Positions 59,524-64,000 of a DNA stretch of 64,000 nt are shown piece by piece. The position numbers and the translations under genes were made by a program. How positions within the stretch are numbered: position 1 is the first letter of the stretch; the number at the start of each line of letters is the position of its first letter. Below the pieces are notes generated by a model, which did not search any database, had not been told where the DNA came from, and saw nothing but the letters and a program-made list of their open reading frames with translations. This DNA is from Hyphomicrobiales bacterium. Its GTDB lineage: Bacteria > Pseudomonadota > Alphaproteobacteria > Rhizobiales > Rhizobiaceae. The stretch spans positions 248,001 to 312,000 of the forward strand of contig UCGV01000024.1 of the NCBI GenBank assembly GCA_900471925.1. The letters run 5' to 3'.

Positions 59524-59540
59524 GACTGATCTGTCCAGAA
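59524..59540. promoter_or_regulatory. TetR operator-like site before the tetR-like gene
   Basis: GACTGATCTGTCCAGAA, with ends GAC-N6-GTC, lies 22-38 bases upstream of the regulator ATG at 59502. It shares 13 of 17 bases with the site before the SDR gene. Confidence 0.55.
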
Positions 59541-59714
59541 TAATTTGGGAACGATCATTTGCGACTGCAAGCCAGCCATGCGCCATTCCACTTGAAATTT
59601 CCCTGATTTTATGCTCTTGAGGCCGCCAATCTATGCAGCGCTGTCGCTTCCGGCGTTCAGGGACATATCCCGCCCCTGACAGCGCGTCCCGTATTATCCA
59701 AGGAAAATGCCCAC

Positions 59715-60515
59715 ATGGCTCGTTCAGCTCTTCTCAATGTCATGGTTCAGGCTGCCATCAAGGCAGGCAAGTCGCTGGGGCGTGATTTCGGAGAAGTGCA
59801 GAACCTGCAGGTATCCGTCAAGGGACCGGGCGACTTCGTCTCGAATGCGGACCGCAAGGCCGAAAAGATCGTCAAGGAAGAGCTTCTGAAGGCTCGTCCG
59901 ACCTATGGCTTCCTTGGCGAGGAGAGCGAAGAGATCAAGGGCACCGACGGTGCGCACCGCTGGATCGTCGATCCGCTCGACGGCACGACGAACTTCCTGC
60001 ACGGCATTCCTGCCTTTGCGGTCTCGATCGGTCTCGAGCGCAATAACGAGATCGTCGCGGGCGTCGTCTTCAATCCGGCGACGGACGAGCTTTATACCGC
60101 TGAGCGCGGCGGCGGCGCATTCCTCAACGATCGTCGTCTGCGCGTCGCGTCGCGCCGGGTTCTCTCCGACAGCGTCATCGGCTGCGGCGTTCCGCATCTC
60201 GGTCGCGGCAATCACGGCAAGTTCCTGGTCGAGCTGCGCCATGTCATGGGCGAGGTTGCGGGCATCCGCCGCATGGGCGCAGTTTCGCTCGATCTCGCCT
60301 ATGTGGCTGCCGGTCGTTTCGACGGTTTCTGGGAAACGGCGCTGTCGCCGTGGGACATGGCAGCCGGCATACTGCTGATCCGCGAAGCCGGCGGTTTTGC
60401 GACCGATTGGGACGGCGGCACGTCCATCCTGGAAACGGGCGGGATCATTGCCGGCAACGAGCACATCCACAAGGCGCTGATGGATGTCGTCAAGCGTCCG
60501 GTCCCGACGCGCTGA
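59715..60515 (+). CDS. suhB: Inositol-monophosphatase-family phosphatase
   Basis: A 266-residue Mg2+-dependent phosphatase. Metal sites are GEESEE, the motif WIVDPLDGTTNFLHGIP and, near the C-terminus, SPWDMAAGILLIREAGG. It may act on inositol-1-phosphate or, as SuhB, also bind the transcription machinery. AAGGAAAA precedes the ATG. It lies about 110 bases upstream of the MotA/ExbB-like gene. Confidence 0.9.
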   Translation: MARSALLNVMVQAAIKAGKSLGRDFGEVQNLQVSVKGPGDFVSNADRKAEKIVKEELLKARPTYGFLGEESEEIKGTDGAHRWIVDPLDGTTNFLHGIPAFAVSIGLERNNEIVAGVVFNPATDELYTAERGGGAFLNDRRLRVASRRVLSDSVIGCGVPHLGRGNHGKFLVELRHVMGEVAGIRRMGAVSLDLAYVAAGRFDGFWETALSPWDMAAGILLIREAGGFATDWDGGTSILETGGIIAGNEHIHKALMDVVKRPVPTR

Positions 60516-60628
60516 CCGGTTTCGCAAACAGGCTGTTGTAAAGTCCGGCTTTTCGGCCGTGCATACTTCAATTCGGCACAATGTTGATCTAGTCTCCGGC
60601 TGCAATGAATCCGGAGGCCGATGGACCT

Positions 60629-61726
60629 ATGTCAAATGTGAATGTGGCCGAGCTCGGCTCGACCGAGAAGACGACGGGTGGCTACGCCTACAAGCTCTCC
60701 AGCCCCATGTCGTTCTTCTGGACGATGCTTTTGTTCCTCGTCATCGTGGGCTTCATAGCGGCCATCCTGTTCCGGCAGACACAGACCGCTTTCATGCATA
60801 ATCCGGGCCTCAACGGCCTCATCCTCGGCGTCCTTGCCGTTGGAATCATTCTCGTTTTCAATCATGTCCTGTCGCTTCGTCCCGAGGTGCGCTGGTTCAA
60901 TTCCTTCCGCGCCGCAGGCAGCGTCGACAAGGTAAACCGCAATCCGCGGCTGCTCGCGCCAATGCGGGCGCTGATTGGCACCCGCAAGTCCGGCGTGTCA
61001 CTATCGACAACGGCTCTGCGCTCAATTCTGGATTCAATCGCCAATCGTCTCGACGAATCACGTGACGTTTCGCGCTACCTGATTGGCCTGCTCGTCTTCC
61101 TCGGCCTGCTCGGTACCTTCTGGGGTCTTATCGGCACGATCGGCTCGATCAGTTCAGTCATCCAGTCTCTTGATGCCGGTTCGAACGGCACGGGTGACGT
61201 GCTCTCGACGCTGAAGGAAGGGCTTGCCACGCCGCTTTCCGGCATGGGCCAGGCCTTCTCGTCATCGCTGCTCGGTCTTTCGGGCTCGCTGATCCTCGGC
61301 TTTCTCGACCTGCAGGCGGGCCGTGCGCAGAACCGTTTCTACATGGAGCTGGAAAACTGGCTTTCTTCCGTTACCGATGTCGGCTCGGATATTCCGGTGC
61401 AGGCGCTTGAAGGCGTCGCTGCCGGCTCGTCTGAAGATATGAAGGCGCTTTCGGAATATCTGCGCAAGGTTGCCGAAGGCGACGGCCCGTCCAGCCAGCG
61501 GTCGGTCGCGGCGATGGCAAGCCTTGCCGAGGGCATTCAGGGCCTCGTTAAGAACATGCGCAACGAGCAGCAGATGCTGCGTGACTGGATCGAAGTACAG
61601 CAGGACGAGGCGAAGGCGATGCGTCGCACGCTCGATCGTCTCGCCGAGCGCATCGGCGTTCAGGGTGGCGCGAGCGAGAGAATGCGCGAGCGTGCCAGCC
61701 AGATCGAAAAGAGCGAGGGCAAGTAA
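60629..61726 (+). CDS. MotA/TolQ/ExbB-like proton channel protein
   Basis: A 365-residue membrane protein. Two N-terminal segments (FFWTMLLFLVIVGFIAAILF and GLILGVLAVGIILVFNHVL) are followed by a cytoplasmic loop, then two further segments of the MotA/ExbB domain: YLIGLLVFLGLLGTFWGLIG and ATPLSGMGQAFSSSLLGLSG. The last 110 residues form helices/coiled coil. It is 3 bases before an OmpA/MotB-like gene; the two should form a stator-like pair that uses the proton gradient to act on the cell wall. ATG 60629 has GGAGG at 11 bases; ATG 60605 is possible. Confidence 0.87.
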   Translation: MSNVNVAELGSTEKTTGGYAYKLSSPMSFFWTMLLFLVIVGFIAAILFRQTQTAFMHNPGLNGLILGVLAVGIILVFNHVLSLRPEVRWFNSFRAAGSVDKVNRNPRLLAPMRALIGTRKSGVSLSTTALRSILDSIANRLDESRDVSRYLIGLLVFLGLLGTFWGLIGTIGSISSVIQSLDAGSNGTGDVLSTLKEGLATPLSGMGQAFSSSLLGLSGSLILGFLDLQAGRAQNRFYMELENWLSSVTDVGSDIPVQALEGVAAGSSEDMKALSEYLRKVAEGDGPSSQRSVAAMASLAEGIQGLVKNMRNEQQMLRDWIEVQQDEAKAMRRTLDRLAERIGVQGGASERMRERASQIEKSEGK

Positions 61727-61729
61727 GTC

Positions 61730-62761
61730 ATGCCACTTGCCCGCAACCGTCGCCAGCAACGCGCGGTGGATTACTGGCCTGGCTTCGTCGATGCACTATC
61801 GACGCTGCTCATCGCCATCATGTTCATCCTCACGGTTTTCGTCGTCGGCCAGTTCATTCTGAGCCGAGAAATCAGCGGTCGCGATGAGGTGCTGACGCGC
61901 CTGAACAGCCAGATCAACGAGCTGACGCAATTGCTGGCGCTCGAAAAAGGCAGCAATCAGGATCTTCAGGATTCCGTTGCCAACCTGCAGGCTTCGCTTG
62001 CGAGCGCCGAAGGTGAACGCACGCGACTGCAGGCATTGCTGAGCGCCGGCGCCGGCGGTCAGGACGCGGCAAAGCAGCAGATCGGCACGCTGTCACAGCA
62101 ACTCGACGAGCAGAAGCAGGTCAGCGACCGTGCGCTCAGCCAGGTCGATCTTCTCAACCAGCAGATTGCGGCACTGCGCAGCCAGATTGCTGCTGTCGAG
62201 GCAGCACTTCAGGCTTCCGAGGAGAAGGACCAGACCTCGCAGACAAAGATCGCCGATCTCGGCCGCCGCCTGAATGTCGCGCTGGCCGCGCGCGTGCAGG
62301 AACTCAATCGCTACCGTTCGGATTTCTTCGGACGTCTGCGTGAAATTCTCTCCGATCGTGAAAATATCCGCGTCGTCGGCGACCGTTTCGTCTTCCAGTC
62401 GGAAGTGCTCTTCCCTTCGGGTGGTGCTGACCTCAATCCGGATGGGCAGACGGAAATGGCGAAGCTTGCGACGGCGTTGCTCGACCTTTCGAAAGAAATT
62501 CCGCCTGAAATCAACTGGGTCCTGCGTGTCGACGGCCATACCGACAACGTGGCCCTTTCAGGCTCCGGACGTTATCGTGACAATTGGGAGCTTTCATCGG
62601 CACGCGCGATTTCCGTCGTGAAGTTCCTGATCTCTCAAGGCGTGCCCGCAGACCGGCTCGTTGCCGCAGGTTTCGGCGAGTTCCAGCCGATCGCACCCGG
62701 CGATACGCCCGATGCGCGCGCCACCAACCGCCGCATCGAGCTCAAGCTGACCGAGAAATAA
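61730..62761 (+). CDS. OmpA/MotB-like peptidoglycan-binding protein
   Basis: A 343-residue partner of the gene before. One membrane segment (about residues 20-45: FVDALSTLLIAIMFILTVFV) has an aspartate at its start (VDALSTLL), the position of the proton-carrying Asp in MotB/ExbD/TolR. A periplasmic coiled coil (about 50-180) leads to an OmpA-like domain (about 205-340): SEVLFPSGGADLNPDGQTEM, VDGHTDNVALSG, LSSARAISVVKFLISQG and DARATNRRIELKL. The last 20 bases overlap the convergent sigma-factor gene. Confidence 0.9.
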   Translation: MPLARNRRQQRAVDYWPGFVDALSTLLIAIMFILTVFVVGQFILSREISGRDEVLTRLNSQINELTQLLALEKGSNQDLQDSVANLQASLASAEGERTRLQALLSAGAGGQDAAKQQIGTLSQQLDEQKQVSDRALSQVDLLNQQIAALRSQIAAVEAALQASEEKDQTSQTKIADLGRRLNVALAARVQELNRYRSDFFGRLREILSDRENIRVVGDRFVFQSEVLFPSGGADLNPDGQTEMAKLATALLDLSKEIPPEINWVLRVDGHTDNVALSGSGRYRDNWELSSARAISVVKFLISQGVPADRLVAAGFGEFQPIAPGDTPDARATNRRIELKLTEK

Positions 62762-63992
62762 CGGTCTGGAGCCTTCCCTCGAGGAACGAGCGGACGGCGG
62801 GGCTGTCGCTGAGGCCGATTGCGATCCCGTAGGCTTCAGCCGAGGCATCGTTCTCGCGGAGTTCGCAGAGGAGATAGGCGCGCACAGCCCAATAGGGCTG
62901 ATATGCCGCGACACTGCGTTGCTCCAACCTGTCCAGCAAGGCGAGCGCTGCGGCCGCGCCTTCGGCCCGGCCGATGACGGCGGCGTGACTGACCTTTGCG
63001 CCAAGTGTCGGCTTCATGGCAATCAATGCCCGATAGAGTATTGCCAAGGCTTCCCAGTCCGTTGTCGCTGTTCGCCGCCGTGTGGCGTGTACCGACTGGA
63101 TCGCTGCCTGGCACTGGAACGGGCCAAAGCTGTCGAGACTGCCGGCTTTACGCAACAGCGCATCGGCTTCGGCCATCATTATCTCGTTCCAGAGGCCGGT
63201 ATCCTGATTCTCAAGCGGTATATAGATGCCATCGGCGTCACGCCGGGCCTGCCTTCTCGCCTCGCTGTAGAGCATGAGCGAGAGCAGGCCTATGACCTCC
63301 GGTTCTCCGGGCAGGATGGCCATCAGCGCGCGGCCAAGCCAGATCGCCTCGCCGGTCAGTCCCGTGCGGCTTTCCGCTTCGCCATCGAGCCCATCCCAGC
63401 CCAGGCCGTAGGCGGCGTAGATTGCGGAGAGCACGCCGGTCAGACGTTCCGTCAGAGCCGGCTGATCAGGGATGGCGAAGGGGATGCCGGCGTCGCGGAT
63501 CTTCAGCTTGGCCCGAACAAGGCGCTGGCTCATGGTCTCCGGCGAGATCACAAATGCCCGTGCAATTGTCTTCGCATCGATGCCGAGCACGGTCTGGAGC
63601 ATGAGCGGGGTGTGGATGGAGCGGTCGATTGCCGGATGGGTGCAAGCAAAGAGGAGCTTCAGTCGCTCATCCGGGAATATGGCATTTCGGACATCATTCA
63701 TGCGTTCCTCGGCTTCCTCAAAAGCCAGAGCAACCATCTGGCTGGCATTGTCGCGCACCGTCCGATGGCGAGCGGCCTGCATGAGGTTGCGACGTGCGGC
63801 AACAAGCAGCCAGGCTTCGGGATTGTCGGGGATGCCGCGTTCGGGCCAGACTCGTAACGCGGTCGCCAGCGCATCGCAGAGCGCGTCTTCGGCTGCCGGG
63901 ACGTCGCGGGAGCGCGCAGAGAGAAAGGCGAGAAGTTTGCCATAGGACTGACGCGCCACCTTTTCGGCGGCGCGTCCAGCATCGGATGTCAC
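62742..63992 (-). CDS. ECF sigma factor with long C-terminal domain (SigJ/ECF42-like)
   Basis: A sigma factor of at least 416 residues. Region 2 is near the N-terminus (SYGKLLAFLSARSRDVPAAEDALCDAL, NPEAWLLVAARRNLMQAAR) and region 4 about residues 110-170 (LLFACTHPAIDRSIHTPLML, ISPETMSQRLVRAKLKIRD). The remaining 240 residues form a helical, TPR-like domain (DUF6596 type) with GLTGEAIWLGRALMAILPGEP and EAARRQ-like blocks. Such factors (ECF42) have no anti-sigma factor; the extension regulates them, and the gene is often next to a DGPF/YCII protein. I used GTG 63992; the real start may be outside the window. Confidence 0.85.
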   Translation of the reverse strand: MTSDAGRAAEKVARQSYGKLLAFLSARSRDVPAAEDALCDALATALRVWPERGIPDNPEAWLLVAARRNLMQAARHRTVRDNASQMVALAFEEAEERMNDVRNAIFPDERLKLLFACTHPAIDRSIHTPLMLQTVLGIDAKTIARAFVISPETMSQRLVRAKLKIRDAGIPFAIPDQPALTERLTGVLSAIYAAYGLGWDGLDGEAESRTGLTGEAIWLGRALMAILPGEPEVIGLLSLMLYSEARRQARRDADGIYIPLENQDTGLWNEIMMAEADALLRKAGSLDSFGPFQCQAAIQSVHATRRRTATTDWEALAILYRALIAMKPTLGAKVSHAAVIGRAEGAAAALALLDRLEQRSVAAYQPYWAVRAYLLCELRENDASAEAYGIAIGLSDSPAVRSFLEGRLQTVISRSA

Positions 63993-64000
63993 AATGGCCT

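Noticed and set aside
60629..62761. Possible Zorya-type defence genes (ZorAB are MotAB-like)
   Set aside because: The proton-channel protein lacks the very long ZorA tail, and no ZorC, ZorD or ZorE gene is beside it. A housekeeping stator-like pair is more likely.

Overview
The window is chromosomal DNA of an alphaproteobacterium of the Rhizobiales, most likely Rhizobium, Agrobacterium or a close relative. This rests on the company of GC-rich genes: an Omp10-type lipoprotein, homospermidine synthase, GapR (DUF2312), DUF1244, DUF1036, DUF882 and DUF3445 proteins, and a chemotaxis cluster with many chemoreceptors. The genus is an inference. I saw no prophage, insertion sequence, CRISPR array, rRNA or tRNA.

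Layout. 1-9,221: mostly minus-strand metabolic genes: a partial SPFH/band-7 protein, ferrochelatase, a secreted 5'-nucleotidase with a LysM tail, the Omp10-like lipoprotein, homospermidine synthase, and the distal genes of a tight operon pepF-pabB-pabC-YCII-DUF3445, whose pepF fills 9,255-11,108. 11,317-19,896: a sigma-54-type response regulator, a secreted DUF882 protein, an acyltransferase, GapR, DUF1244, an N-formylglutamate amidohydrolase-like protein, and DUF1036-pyruvate kinase. 19,974-33,142: an accessory stretch of small regulator-plus-enzyme modules (LysR with tautomerase-cupin-DUF4865; GlxA-type AraC with an SDR; HxlR with NTF2-SDR; a seven-helix membrane AraC regulator beside a secreted beta-rich protein), plus threonine dehydratase, gamma-glutamyltransferase and an alpha/beta hydrolase. 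Several of these modules have clear dyad operators between or before their genes. 33,220-39,522: a TPR protein, zinc-free bL36, purEK, two YdcH-like proteins, an ArsR regulator, a TauE/SafE transporter, a ThiE-like protein and a Sel1-repeat protein.

39,547-58,046 is the centre of interest: a complete chemosensory locus. A cytoplasmic helical protein with a degenerate chemoreceptor tip is divergent from an operon STAS-cheY-cheA-cheW-mcp x5-cheW-cheR-cheB. The five membrane chemoreceptors share almost the same signalling domain and C-terminal tail, but differ in HAMP number: by my count 1, 3, 4, 2 and 7 units, built from a 39-residue (117-bp) repeat. Hairpins lie after four of the five receptor genes. 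No cheD, cheZ or flagellar gene is present, so the output may not be the main flagellar motor.

58,107-64,000: a TetR-SDR pair with a repeated operator, an inositol-monophosphatase-family enzyme, a MotA/ExbB-like plus OmpA/MotB-like pair, and an ECF sigma factor with a long C-terminal extension that reaches the window edge.

Intergenic points worth attention are eight copies of a G-rich 12-mer in 23,462-23,766, a 16-codon leader-like reading frame directly behind a promoter at 22,387-22,416, and an 8-codon frame that reads like the start of a glutamine amidotransferase at 12,956.
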